This document shows positions 1 to 6,890 of a stretch of DNA of 10,627 bases, piece after piece. The stretch is from contig CALCRH010000028.1 in the NCBI GenBank assembly GCA_937894515.1, positions 1 through 10,627 of the forward strand, in the 5' to 3' direction. Under the pieces are notes generated by a model. The model did no database searches, was not told the DNA's origin, and saw nothing but the letters and a program-made list of their open reading frames with translations. A program made the position numbers and the translations under genes. This stretch comes from an uncultured Clostridia bacterium. Lineage in GTDB: Bacteria; Bacillota; Clostridia; Oscillospirales; Oscillospiraceae. The number at the start of each line of letters is the position of its first letter. The first letter of the stretch is position 1.

Positions 1-864
1 GCTGGATTTGATAAAAGAAACAAGATCAAGGTAACTCGTGCCGTCGCTTGAGGATGCTCCGTCAGTCTTTCCGAGAAGCGTCATTGCCGAGGCAAAATGG
101 ATGCGTTTCGTTCCCTCACGGTCAAATCTTTTTACGAGAAAAGTGCTTCCGTATTTTGAAAAGGATTCGAGCTTTGCCTCCGGAACGTTGAGCCCGCAGA
201 GCTTGGCAAGATTATGGGCAACCATTTCCCAGGCGCCGACATTGTGAGAGTCGTTGTGCGACGGGAATTTTGCGATCCACATACTGCCATCAGGAGCGAG
301 CACCGTTGCTTTCGGACGCGCACCGCCGAGTGAAGAACCGGGCTTGATCAGCTGAGCAAGCCATTTTTCATCCAGCGTTGTTTCCTCTGATTCAAAGTTT
401 CTTGACGCTTCTTCAAGTGAACGAAGCGTAGTCCACGGCGGTACCGACGTACCTTTGTCATCCGAAAGAAACGGTCCGTCCTTTTCCTCTTTGAAGCGTA
501 ATGCTCCCATACGAACTTCGTCATAGACACCGATCAGATAGTCGCTGTCGAGAAGTTTTTTCGGTTTACATCCTTCCTTGTTTGCATTGATCCGCTCCCG
601 TCTGTCCATCAGAATGCGTCCCCATCGGTCGGGGGCAGAGTCTGAAAAGAGACCGAACCCGGAATTTTCCATCGGATACTGTCTGCCGTTGTAATAGGAA
701 AGACTCGGATCAAGGACTGATTTCAGGCGAGAATTCAGAAGCCACGATCTGTCATATTCAAAGGAGCAATGCTCGCTTCCTCTGATAACGTCAACGTAAA
801 GAGTTCCGAGAAAATTCGGTGTTTCCGAGAAAAAGTTTTCATAAACATAAATCGGCTTACTCAT
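1..864 (-). CDS. hipA: HipA-family serine/threonine kinase toxin (3' end outside window)
   Basis: Toxin half of a HipBA-type toxin-antitoxin module; family members phosphorylate a translation-related target (glutamyl-tRNA synthetase in E. coli) and cause growth arrest. The frame is open from the ATG at 864 to the left edge, giving 288 residues. Residues about 5-125 match the HipA N-terminal subdomain and include PDRWGR (78-83). The kinase part follows: the glycine/serine loop GSSLGGARPKA (176-186), the WIAKFPS strand with K199 as likely ATP-binding lysine, and FLVKRFDR (242-249). S178 aligns by eye with the autophosphorylated Ser150 of E. coli HipA, which is inference. The catalytic loop and metal-binding Asp lie outside the window, so activity cannot be judged. 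The start overlaps the hipB stop by 8 bases (857-864), which indicates translational coupling. Truncation is due only to the window edge. Confidence 0.9.
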   Translation of the reverse strand, partial: MSKPIYVYENFFSETPNFLGTLYVDVIRGSEHCSFEYDRSWLLNSRLKSVLDPSLSYYNGRQYPMENSGFGLFSDSAPDRWGRILMDRRERINANKEGCKPKKLLDSDYLIGVYDEVRMGALRFKEEKDGPFLSDDKGTSVPPWTTLRSLEEASRNFESEETTLDEKWLAQLIKPGSSLGGARPKATVLAPDGSMWIAKFPSHNDSHNVGAWEMVAHNLAKLCGLNVPEAKLESFSKYGSTFLVKRFDREGTKRIHFASAMTLLGKTDGASSSDGTSYLDLVSFIKSS

Positions 865-1183
865 CGTCCTTAACCTTTGAAGCCCTTCTGCGTGGTGTCA
901 GCTTCAGATCCTGAAGCTTTCTTCCAAGCTCATCGTCTTTTGCAACAAGAAGCAGATCCGTATCCATATTGCTCAATGCGTGAAGCACTGCCGCATAAAT
1001 TCCTATTGCAACCGAAGGACTGCCTTTTTCGACATTGTTCAGCGTCGCCCGGCTGATTCCGGCACGTTCCGCCACAAGCTCTGTACTCAGATCTCTGCGA
1101 AGCCTCGCAAGACGTATCTGCTCTCCCATTTGTTCGAGTATTTTTTCTGTGCCCGGTAAAAGCACAACAACTTTCTTTCCCAT
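857..1183 (-). CDS. hipB: HipB-like XRE-family antitoxin / repressor
   Basis: This 108-residue helix-turn-helix protein sits directly upstream of hipA and overlaps it by 8 bases. Residues about 19-80 form a Cro/C1-type HTH domain: EQIRLARLRRDLSTE, then the HTH ELVAERAGISRATLNNVEKG (35-54), then an AAVLHAL helix. In the family, HipB neutralises HipA by complex formation and represses its own operon. The C-terminal tail (about 84-108) is charged and probably flexible (RRRASKVKDDE). The ATG at 1183 has GGAGGTG (1188-1194) at good spacing and lies just downstream of a near-perfect promoter. The antitoxin-first order and overlap are standard for hip modules. Which operator it binds is not known; a candidate palindrome is listed separately. 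Confidence 0.9.
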   Translation of the reverse strand: MGKKVVVLLPGTEKILEQMGEQIRLARLRRDLSTELVAERAGISRATLNNVEKGSPSVAIGIYAAVLHALSNMDTDLLLVAKDDELGRKLQDLKLTPRRRASKVKDDE

Positions 1184-1206
1184 AGCGCACCTCCATAACG
1201 TCCATA

Positions 1207-1235
1207 ATTATATCACGCAAAAATGTTATTGTCAA
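1207..1235 (-). promoter_or_regulatory. Sigma-A promoter of hipBA
   Basis: Read on the minus strand, TTGACA (1235-1230) and TATAAT (1212-1207) are both exact consensus hexamers and are separated by exactly 17 bases. The predicted start near 1200 gives a leader of about 17 bases ending in the hipB ribosome binding site. Such a strong promoter fits an autorepressed toxin-antitoxin operon. Confidence 0.88.
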
Positions 1236-1238
1236 TAA
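1226..1238. promoter_or_regulatory. Candidate HipB operator over the -35 box
   Basis: TTATTGTCAATAA is a perfect 6+1+6 palindrome that fully contains the -35 hexamer of hipBA, so a dimeric repressor bound here would block polymerase. A second palindrome, ATAATTAT, occurs both at 1204-1211 (over the -10) and at 1235-1242, 31 bases apart, close to three helical turns. The region is AT-rich, so chance palindromes are possible. HipB binding is inference. Confidence 0.4.
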
Positions 1239-1430
1239 TTATAGATATTATAAAGAGCAATTATTCAAGGAAATATGCCGTTTTGCCGAGAGCGATATTC
1301 AAAATATTAAACAGATATCAACGTCAATATCATTCATCGTTTTATCCTTATCTCTTCACAACAATGCGAAGTTTTTCATATTCAGTGAATATTCGCTATC
1401 GTGCTTTTGCATAAATCTACATATTGTCAA

Positions 1431-1462
1431 AATCCCTCTGCCGGTTATCCGGCAGAGGGATT
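1431..1462 (-). terminator. Intrinsic terminator beyond the recombinase gene
   Basis: A perfect 14-bp inverted repeat (1431-1444 pairing with 1449-1462) has a 4-base loop and a GC-rich core CCCTCTGCCGG. It begins 24 bases past the recombinase stop on the minus strand. The minus-strand product is followed by a short T run (ATTTTGAC), and the plus-strand product by TTCTTTTC, so it could act in both directions. It would separate the element's transcripts from hipBA. It may be host DNA rather than part of the element. Confidence 0.75.
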
Positions 1463-1485
1463 CTTTTCAGATATAAATCGTGCCT

Positions 1486-3321
1486 TTACATCTTTCCACT
1501 GACTTGACTTGAAATGACGCAAATCGGAGAGTGTATCCACAAACTTATGCGCCTATTTCTCGTCATCGTCAGCTCTGCGATTTTGAGCGGTCGGGAATTA
1601 TTTTCCCTGCTCTTTGATAGCTGCCTGTGGAGCGCCGAGCCATCCGGGGTAATTGACTGTTCAATCGGCACAATTTCACTGTTTTTCCCCTTTCTACCGA
1701 TGACATTGCAAGAAAACGGCGAATCATCGGGGTCAAGACGGAGCTTCCAAGAAAAATAATCGGGGTAAACCGTGACACTCTCAATAAACGCTTCAATCAC
1801 ACAGTCGGGTATGTCGCGCTCCGCGTCAAAGGCAGTGTACTGCTCCAAGGCAAATCGGAGAACTTCGATTTTGGCATCGTAATCCGACACGTCGGTTTCG
1901 ACTTCCACTGGCGTTAGATCTTTGATCTCCTTTTTCAGCTTTTCAATTCTGTTGCTGATTTCCTCGCTTTTGATTCGGAAAACATCCCTTGATAACTCGC
2001 CATCGGTTCGCATATCAATGAGATTATCCAGTTTTTTCTGGCATTTGTTCAATTCTTCTGTTTTGATACGGATCATCTCGGAGTTATCGGCGGTTTCCTC
2101 ACGGTCACCGATATGGGCCTCCAACATGGAATTGGCGATATCGAGAACTTTTTGCTTTTGGTCAAGGAATCTTGCAAAAATATATTTCACCATCATTTGC
2201 AGTTTCCATTCCGGCACGATTTTAACAGAGCAAACGCCTTCTGTATTCAAGCCCTTATTTTCACGTGTTTTCACAGAACCGTGATTCCGAACACTATAAC
2301 ATTGATAGCCGATTTTTGCTTTTTCTCCTTTTCCGGTATATTTGGTTCTGTAAAATCGACTGCCGCAAGAGCAAATCAGCAGTTCGCTCCAAACCGAGAC
2401 ATATTCTTTTTTGCCGACCACTTTGTTTTTATCTCCCTCGAGTCTGATCCTTTTTCTCTCCATAATACGTTGAACCCTTTCATATTCTTCTATGGTGACG
2501 ATTGGCTCGTGTATTCCTTTTGTCTGAGTCAGTTCCATTTCACCGTGATTTTTGATTTTCTTCTGCTCCAGATAATCCGGAACATATTCTTTATGATACG
2601 TGATGATACCGCAATAGAATGAATTCTTCAATACGTTGGAAATGACAGTGGGATGCCAGGATTCATTTCCCGTGGAGGTTCGGATGTGCCGTTTTTCCAA
2701 TTCAAATTTGATTTTCTGCAACCCGTTGCCGTCCAAATACAAATCGTAAATCAATCGGACTGTCGCCGCCTGCTCTGGATTTTTTACCAGTTCCTTTCCA
2801 ACACGGTCATACCCGAGAATGTTGCCGTTCCCGTAAAAAACGCCGTTGTTCATGGATGTCTGCTGACCGCTTTTCACACGGATGGAAGTCTTTCGACTTT
2901 CATCCTGTGACAGACTTGCCATAATCGTCAATCGTAGTTCCCCGTCACCGTCAAAGGTTTTTATATTGTCGTTCAAGAAGAATACTTCGACCCCGATGGC
3001 ACGCAACTGGCGCGTGTACATCAAGGTATCGACGGTATTCCGGGCGAAACGGGATACCTCACGGGTGATGATCATATCAAATTGGTGCGTTTTGGCATCA
3101 GCAATCATTTTCATAAACTGCGGTCGCTTTTCAGCTGATGTTCCGGTGATGCCCTCGTCCACATACTGACCGACAAGCGTCCATTCGGGATGTGCCTCCA
3201 TAATGGGCTTATACCAGTCAATTTGATTTTCCAGCGCGGAGATCTGCGCCTCGTGTTCAGTAGAAACACGGGCGTAGAAAACCACGTTGCGCTTGGGTCG
3301 TAACATTTCGTTGTAAATCAA
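1486..3321 (-). CDS. Large serine recombinase (site-specific integrase/excisionase)
   Basis: This 611-residue recombinase would join and excise the element through a covalent phosphoserine intermediate. Residues about 11-150 are the resolvase catalytic domain: FYARVS with nucleophile S20, and REVSRFARN with R87, R91 and R94. Residues about 165-290 match the recombinase DNA-binding domain (GNILGYDR; PTVISNVLKNSFYCG). A zinc ribbon follows with C317, C319, C341 and C364. A charged coiled coil (about 413-470) is of the type that controls integration versus excision in this family. The tail after about 530 is longer than needed for the family and unrecognised. I keep the TTG start at 3321: GGAGG lies 7 bases upstream and the start overlaps the previous gene's stop (TTGA, 4 bases). 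The next ATG, Met6, is too far from the ribosome binding site. It is the last gene of the operon, followed by a terminator. Confidence 0.93.
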   Translation of the reverse strand: MIYNEMLRPKRNVVFYARVSTEHEAQISALENQIDWYKPIMEAHPEWTLVGQYVDEGITGTSAEKRPQFMKMIADAKTHQFDMIITREVSRFARNTVDTLMYTRQLRAIGVEVFFLNDNIKTFDGDGELRLTIMASLSQDESRKTSIRVKSGQQTSMNNGVFYGNGNILGYDRVGKELVKNPEQAATVRLIYDLYLDGNGLQKIKFELEKRHIRTSTGNESWHPTVISNVLKNSFYCGIITYHKEYVPDYLEQKKIKNHGEMELTQTKGIHEPIVTIEEYERVQRIMERKRIRLEGDKNKVVGKKEYVSVWSELLICSCGSRFYRTKYTGKGEKAKIGYQCYSVRNHGSVKTRENKGLNTEGVCSVKIVPEWKLQMMVKYIFARFLDQKQKVLDIANSMLEAHIGDREETADNSEMIRIKTEELNKCQKKLDNLIDMRTDGELSRDVFRIKSEEISNRIEKLKKEIKDLTPVEVETDVSDYDAKIEVLRFALEQYTAFDAERDIPDCVIEAFIESVTVYPDYFSWKLRLDPDDSPFSCNVIGRKGKNSEIVPIEQSITPDGSALHRQLSKSRENNSRPLKIAELTMTRNRRISLWIHSPICVISSQVSGKM

Positions 3322-3500
3322 GCACTTGCCTCCTTTTGCTTTTTCGCGAAGCGGAATTTTGAAATATCCACGATTTCACTCCAATCCTTCAAAATATTTT
3401 TGAATTCTGTTTCCGAAATTTTACCATCGCGATAAAGCTGTTCAATGAGTTTGAGCGCGGCAAAAATCAGATTCGGATTGTTTTCTTTTATTATAGTCAT
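3318..3500 (-). CDS. Small SHOCT-like protein (60 residues), function unknown
   Basis: A 60-residue protein lies between parB and the recombinase. Residues 9-40 (NPNLIFAALKLIEQLYRDGKISETEFKNILKD) follow the helix-G-x-I-x-x-x-E-F pattern of SHOCT (short C-terminal) domains, here as a nearly free-standing unit. The C-terminus is basic (KFRFAKKQKEASA). It has no membrane segment or cysteines. The ATG at 3500 has AAGGAG 7 bases upstream, and its stop overlaps the recombinase TTG by 4 bases, so the two are translationally coupled. The context suggests a helper or regulator of the recombinase, or possibly of ParB, but this is inference. The reading frame is supported by coupling and ribosome binding site as well as by sequence resemblance. 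Confidence 0.75.
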   Translation of the reverse strand: MTIIKENNPNLIFAALKLIEQLYRDGKISETEFKNILKDWSEIVDISKFRFAKKQKEASA

Positions 3501-3535
3501 TCAGATTCTCCTTGTCGAATGTGTGGATCTTTCCA

Positions 3536-4552
3536 TTATCGCGCCTTTTCGGATTGCTTCGGCTCCGCCATCTGACCTGTCTGCTTTGCGTTCTCCCGTT
3601 CCGCTTTGATGCGGGCAATCTCGGCGGTAATACTTTTTCTTTCGGGAGACGGAACAGGAGGTGGCGTGGACTGTTGTTTGCGCTCCTCAAGCATACGGAC
3701 GATGGCGTTTACGATGTCGCTTGGCATATAGTCCCGCGGGAAGTATTGGTATAACTTCTCACACGGGATCTTGATCGTTTCGCGTTGGTTGGCTTTCTCG
3801 ACCGACATGACCTCATTCATCGTTTCCGCCGAGAGCGTGTTTGCGGTTGCCATTTTGTGAAGCTTGACCGCCTGTGAGTAAGACGGCGTACACTCGTTTT
3901 CTTCCATAAACCGAAGCAGCCACTTCTGCGCGCCAAGCGGCAAATAAGAAAGCTCGACCGCCGGAGACAGCGCGATCTTGCCGTCGTCCACCATGTCGAG
4001 CATTTCCGTACACAGATTGGTCAGACGGATATAACGCTGAACCTGTCTTGCGCTGTCGCCCGCGTTCTGTGCAATGATCTCATCACTGCGCAACCTCGTG
4101 CCGACTTGGCACGAAGTTAAATCACTGCGTTCTCCCTGCCTGGAAAGGATCTCCATTTTCATCTTGTAGGCAAATGCTTTCTCGCTGGGCAGGATCCGTT
4201 CTCTTTGCAGGTTGCTGTCAACCATAGCAAGGATCGCTTCATCATTTGTCATCTCCCGGACGATGGTCGGTATCGTTTTCATCTCCAGTAACCGGCAGGC
4301 GGTGAACCGTCTGTGCCCGGAAACGATCTCATATACCTTTTTCGTTTCCTGCCCCACGGGTGCGTACGGATCGGCAATCGGGCGGACGATGATCGGTGTC
4401 ATCACGCCATGTTCCCGGATGCTCTCCATAAGCTCCCGCATATCGTCGTCATTCTTCTTCACCTTAAAGGGGTGATCTTTCATTTTCCGGATTTCGGACA
4501 TAGGAAACTCCGGATAGATCTGTTCCTGTTTTTCATTTTCAAATTCTGTCAT
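3536..4552 (-). CDS. parB: ParB/Spo0J-family partition-like protein
   Basis: A 338-residue ParB-type DNA-binding protein. Residues about 16-118 are the ParB N-terminal (CTPase-fold) domain: VSGHRRFTACRLLEM contains the GHRRFTA (79-85) version of the GERRxRA box, and SNLQRE (113-118) is the second conserved box. A helix-turn-helix region spans about 152-180 (LRSDEIIAQNAGDSARQVQR). The C-terminus (about 290-338) is proline-rich then highly charged. In the family these proteins bind parS sites and spread along DNA with CTP; in mobile elements they may act in maintenance or gene regulation. No ParA ATPase is in the window. The start overlaps the relaxase stop by 4 bases (ATGA at 4549-4552), showing co-translation with the mobilization genes. 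The stop is 35 bases before the next gene. Confidence 0.88.
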   Translation of the reverse strand: MTEFENEKQEQIYPEFPMSEIRKMKDHPFKVKKNDDDMRELMESIREHGVMTPIIVRPIADPYAPVGQETKKVYEIVSGHRRFTACRLLEMKTIPTIVREMTNDEAILAMVDSNLQRERILPSEKAFAYKMKMEILSRQGERSDLTSCQVGTRLRSDEIIAQNAGDSARQVQRYIRLTNLCTEMLDMVDDGKIALSPAVELSYLPLGAQKWLLRFMEENECTPSYSQAVKLHKMATANTLSAETMNEVMSVEKANQRETIKIPCEKLYQYFPRDYMPSDIVNAIVRMLEERKQQSTPPPVPSPERKSITAEIARIKAERENAKQTGQMAEPKQSEKAR

Positions 4553-5943
4553 CTTTCATAATCCTTTCGGTTTTTCGTTTTGTTTTGTGTTTGTTCTTTT
4601 TCGGGTATCAGGCGCTTTTCACACTTCATTTCAATGCCGACAAGCCTTGCGGCGACGGCGTAATCCAATAAAATATCGTCCGCAAGATTTTTCTCCCTGC
4701 GGACGATGATCATCTTTTGCGTGATGGCGTGACGCGCCTCACTGTTCTTTTGTTTTTCCTGCGGATCGGTCACCCGTCGGCGGGCATTGTCGATCTTTTG
4801 CCGCTCGGCAGAAAGGCGGGATAATTCCTGCTCCCGTTCTGCGGCAAACTGTTTTACATCGTCTTCCGTGTGCAGACCGTACTTTCCCATCATACGGCAT
4901 TCACGGCTGTACTGCTCGTTGCGTATGGCTTCACAGCGGAAGCAGGGGGACAGTGCCCGGTATTGCAACGGCTCATACTCTCGGTTTTCATAAACGTCGT
5001 AATAACTGATCCCCATAAGCTCAAAGAGGATCATAAAGATCAGTTCAATGGAAGATCGCTCGTAAAAGTTGGATATATCCCGCTTGAGACAATCGATCGG
5101 ACGTGTTCGCGGAAGGGCGGGAAAGGATTGCGGCTTGTAAAAACTGCGTTGTAATCTTTCCTCGATCGCACTCATGGAATAGCGCTCTCCGAGATAATCA
5201 AGACGAACCGGCTTTTTCCACCCCTCCGTAATCACGGAGATATGCGTGTATTGCGCGTCGCGGCAAATAACATATCCCATATTTTCCAAAGCGGTAAAGA
5301 AGTCGCTGAAACTGCCGGAGGCATAAATCGCCCTGTCCACGTCCTTCCGCAGAATAGAAGCGTGCGTTTCTTTTCCTTCCTTCTGTGCCACCCATGCCCC
5401 TCGCGGCATCTTTTTCGGCAACGGATTTTCGATCACCGACAGACGGTTTGCCCGGCAGAGATCATCGGACACCTTGCGGAGCTTCAGATGCGTTCCTTTC
5501 TGACAACGGTATTTCAAGCCGTCTTTGAAGGATACGCTGTTGACGACGAAGTGGTTGTGCAGTGCCGAGGAACCGATCAGGTGAGTGGCTACGATCACTT
5601 CAAACCGGTCTCCCCACATCCGTTTGGCTGTTTCGACGCCGATTGCGTGGCACTGCTCCGGCGTGACCTCCCCCGGCTTGAAGCTCTGATAGCCGTGGTA
5701 GGCAACCGTGCCGCCGCGCTTGCCATAGCGTGCTTTCGTCGCTGTCATACGCTCGTAAGCAAAGTCCGGGGTGCAGTTGATGCCGGTCACAAAATACTTT
5801 TTCTCGGTTTTTTCGTCGTTCTCGGCATAGTTCAGAACTTTACAAAGAGAATAGTCGGGATTCTCGGTTTTCTCGGGATTCATCACGTAATCGAGGATAT
5901 CCCGATGCGTTCCGTGAACCGCCCATAATGCTGTGACCGCCAT
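4549..5943 (-). CDS. Relaxase / mobilization nuclease (MOBP-like)
   Basis: A 464-residue HUH-type relaxase that would nick the element at oriT and pilot the single strand into a recipient. Motifs: N-terminal DYVMNPEKT with Y19 as likely nucleophile; AYHGYQSFKPGE (about 81-92), typical of relaxase motif II; and the three-histidine metal site in ATHLIGSSALHNHFVVNS, with H121, H129 and H131. The layout resembles relaxases of Tn1549-like Firmicutes elements; that comparison is from memory. The C-terminal half has charged helices (about 370-440) probably used in DNA or partner binding. The ATG at 5943 shares one base with the mobC stop (TAATG). The gene lies between mobC and parB in one operon. 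No secretion or coupling genes are nearby, so it probably uses a helper system. Confidence 0.92.
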   Translation of the reverse strand: MAVTALWAVHGTHRDILDYVMNPEKTENPDYSLCKVLNYAENDEKTEKKYFVTGINCTPDFAYERMTATKARYGKRGGTVAYHGYQSFKPGEVTPEQCHAIGVETAKRMWGDRFEVIVATHLIGSSALHNHFVVNSVSFKDGLKYRCQKGTHLKLRKVSDDLCRANRLSVIENPLPKKMPRGAWVAQKEGKETHASILRKDVDRAIYASGSFSDFFTALENMGYVICRDAQYTHISVITEGWKKPVRLDYLGERYSMSAIEERLQRSFYKPQSFPALPRTRPIDCLKRDISNFYERSSIELIFMILFELMGISYYDVYENREYEPLQYRALSPCFRCEAIRNEQYSRECRMMGKYGLHTEDDVKQFAAEREQELSRLSAERQKIDNARRRVTDPQEKQKNSEARHAITQKMIIVRREKNLADDILLDYAVAARLVGIEMKCEKRLIPEKEQTQNKTKNRKDYER

Positions 5944-6206
5944 TATTTCTCACCCTGTTCCTTGTATTTTTCGGCAAGGAAATGATATAGCTCGAAGCCC
6001 ACGTCATCATGATTCAAGGCGTTTTCCAACTTGCCGAGACATTCATAGCACTGTCCCGCCGCCGGAGAGAGCCGCTTTTCGATCAGCATACGGATATACG
6101 CCGACATATCCACGCCGGTTCTTTCGCATCTCTTTTTCAGTTTTTCTTTGAGTGCTTCACTCATTTTGACCGTTATTCGCGCGGTCATTTCTTTTTCATC
6201 TTTCAA
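5943..6206 (-). CDS. mobC: MobC-like ribbon-helix-helix relaxosome accessory protein
   Basis: An 87-residue protein whose first half (about 8-46, ARITVKMSEALKEKLKKRCERTGVDMSAYIRMLIEKRL) is a classic ribbon-helix-helix DNA-binding fold. Such proteins bind oriT next to the nick site and recruit or stimulate the relaxase; many also repress their own operon. The second half (about 47-87) carries CYEC and an amphipathic helix, probably for relaxase contact. It directly precedes and overlaps the relaxase gene by one base. The start is uncertain: the TTG at 6206 has AGGAG about 9 bases upstream, whereas the in-frame ATG (Met7 of that frame, at 6188) has no good site. I prefer the TTG. Confidence 0.8.
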   Translation of the reverse strand: MKDEKEMTARITVKMSEALKEKLKKRCERTGVDMSAYIRMLIEKRLSPAAGQCYECLGKLENALNHDDVGFELYHFLAEKYKEQGEK

Positions 6207-6243
6207 ATTTTTGTTCTCCTGTTTGTCGTTTTTTCAGTGGGTC

Positions 6244-6264
6244 TTAGGGAGGAATCCTCCCTAA
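6244..6264. repeat. Inverted repeat just upstream of mobC
   Basis: TTAGGGAGG (6244-6252) pairs perfectly with CCTCCCTAA (6256-6264) around AAT. On neither strand is it followed by a T run, so it is not a plain terminator. It lies about 40 bases upstream of the mobC start and overlaps the T run of the neighbouring hairpin. A binding site for MobC, or part of oriT, is plausible. Confidence 0.6.
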
Positions 6265-6283
6265 AAAACGGCATATCATGCCG
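6263..6283 (-). terminator. Terminator-like hairpin with T6 run (minus strand)
   Basis: On the minus strand a 6-bp stem CGGCAT/ATGCCG (6283-6278 with 6274-6269) and 3-base loop is followed directly by six T residues (6268-6263). The stem is short, so efficiency is doubtful. It is the second of two terminator-like hairpins between the 152-residue gene and mobC. Confidence 0.5.
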
Positions 6284-6303
6284 CGACGTTTGCAGTTTTT
6301 CGT

Positions 6304-6329
6304 AAGAAAACGGCGGTGTCAAACCGCCG
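6304..6329 (-). terminator. Intrinsic terminator after the 152-residue gene (minus strand)
   Basis: On the minus strand a 7-bp GC-rich stem CGGCGGT/ACCGCCG (6329-6323 with 6317-6311) with a 5-base loop is followed by TTTTCTT (6310-6304). It lies about 60 bases past the stop of the 152-residue gene and would end the upstream transcript before the mob operon. Confidence 0.62.
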
Positions 6330-6340
6330 AAGCAAACTCG

Positions 6341-6368
6341 TAGCATTCGTGCGTCAACACGAATGCTA
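6341..6368. repeat. 11-bp perfect inverted repeat (candidate relaxosome site)
   Basis: TAGCATTCGTG (6341-6351) pairs with CACGAATGCTA (6358-6368) around the loop CGTCAA. It lies 22 bases from the stop of the 152-residue gene and has no T run on the minus strand, so it does not look like a terminator. An oriT hairpin is the favoured reading. Confidence 0.6.
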
Positions 6369-6390
6369 TGCTCGCTAAAGTATAAGACAG

Positions 6391-6849
6391 TTATTTTGTC
6401 CTGTACTCCGGTTGGCTCAACTGTTCTTCTGTCAGCTTATCCTCGTAGAATTTATCTTCGGCAATCTTGGGATCATCCTCCCCGGTAATCCATCTGGAAT
6501 AACAGAGAAATCCTTTTTGAGAGAGAAGGTAGCAGTCAAACGAGGCATCCACAATGCCTCCGATCGGGATGTCCTTAAAACCCATATACTGATCTTCATG
6601 GAACACGGGAACAAATATTTTGTCTCCGTCACCGGTGGTCAGATACAGGAACATACAGTGAGCACCCCATCTTTTGCAATCGAGCCGAACGAAACTGTCG
6701 CCGACGTCTTTATCTCCGGCATAGTGATAGGGAGATGTGTCAAACCCCAATCGTGCGAACTGTGCCTTGGTATAGGCGTGTCCCGTCAGACAAACCGGTT
6801 CTGTTGCTTCATTGTTTGTCAAGATTTTCTTTTTGTGTGTTTGTGTCAT
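6391..6849 (-). CDS. Hypothetical protein (152 residues), unrecognised
   Basis: I do not recognise this protein. It has no signal peptide, membrane segment or nucleotide-binding motif. A lysine-rich N-terminus (MTQTHKKK) precedes a probably compact beta-rich domain (about 20-125) with scattered aromatic residues and four cysteines (C20, C58, C65 and others later), including VRLDCKRWGAHCMFLYL and FDCYLLSQKGFLCYSRW. An acidic, charged tail follows (EDDPKIAEDKFYEDKLTEEQ). The ATG at 6849 has GAGGT about 8 bases upstream. It lies between the DUF927 gene and the candidate oriT, flanked by structured non-coding DNA on both sides. It could be a replication accessory, an anti-host-defence factor or cargo; none is shown by the sequence. 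That it is a real gene is supported by a clean start, codon-like sequence and fit in the minus-strand series. Confidence 0.7.
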   Translation of the reverse strand: MTQTHKKKILTNNEATEPVCLTGHAYTKAQFARLGFDTSPYHYAGDKDVGDSFVRLDCKRWGAHCMFLYLTTGDGDKIFVPVFHEDQYMGFKDIPIGGIVDASFDCYLLSQKGFLCYSRWITGEDDPKIAEDKFYEDKLTEEQLSQPEYRTK

Positions 6850-6890
6850 TTTTCAATACCTCATTGTTTTTATTTGTTTTGGTGCGTTTC

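Larger units (their letters stand above)
1184..1485. other. Gene-free intergenic gap between hipBA and the mobile element
   Basis: This stretch of about 300 bases is AT-rich and holds no credible gene. It contains the hipBA promoter near 1200-1240 and the strong hairpin at 1431-1462. Between them lies a perfect 15-base palindrome, ATATTCAGTGAATAT (1378-1392, single central base), of unknown role. One end of the integrated element (attL or attR) most likely lies between the hairpin and the recombinase stop, but I could not define it. Confidence 0.6.
6207..6390. other. Candidate origin of transfer (oriT) / regulatory hairpin cluster
   Basis: This 184-base non-coding stretch between mobC and the 152-residue gene packs four inverted repeats (6244-6264, 6269-6283, 6311-6329, 6341-6368). 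Its place directly upstream of mobC and the relaxase is where oriT lies in many mobilizable elements, and the 11-bp hairpin at 6341-6368 next to AT-rich DNA resembles a relaxosome binding site. Two of the hairpins also look like intrinsic terminators on the minus strand, so insulation of the mob operon is an alternative or additional role. No clear promoter for mobC was found here. The nick site cannot be assigned from sequence alone. Confidence 0.5.

Noticed and set aside
348..530. A short minus-strand frame in the left 860 bases
   Set aside because: The true frame in this strand is the HipA reading frame starting at 864, which carries the kinase motifs; this one is out of frame with it.
1223..1414. 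A 63-codon plus-strand frame in the AT-rich gap
   Set aside because: No ribosome binding site, no similarity, and it overlaps the hipBA promoter; it looks like chance in AT-rich DNA.
5242..5928. A 228-codon plus-strand open frame
   Set aside because: It is antisense to the relaxase motifs; overlap with an unmistakable relaxase makes it a shadow.
6244..6264. Intrinsic terminator reading of the TTAGGGAGG inverted repeat
   Set aside because: The repeat is followed by A residues on the plus strand and by GACCCAC on the minus strand, with no T run, so a plain terminator is not supported.
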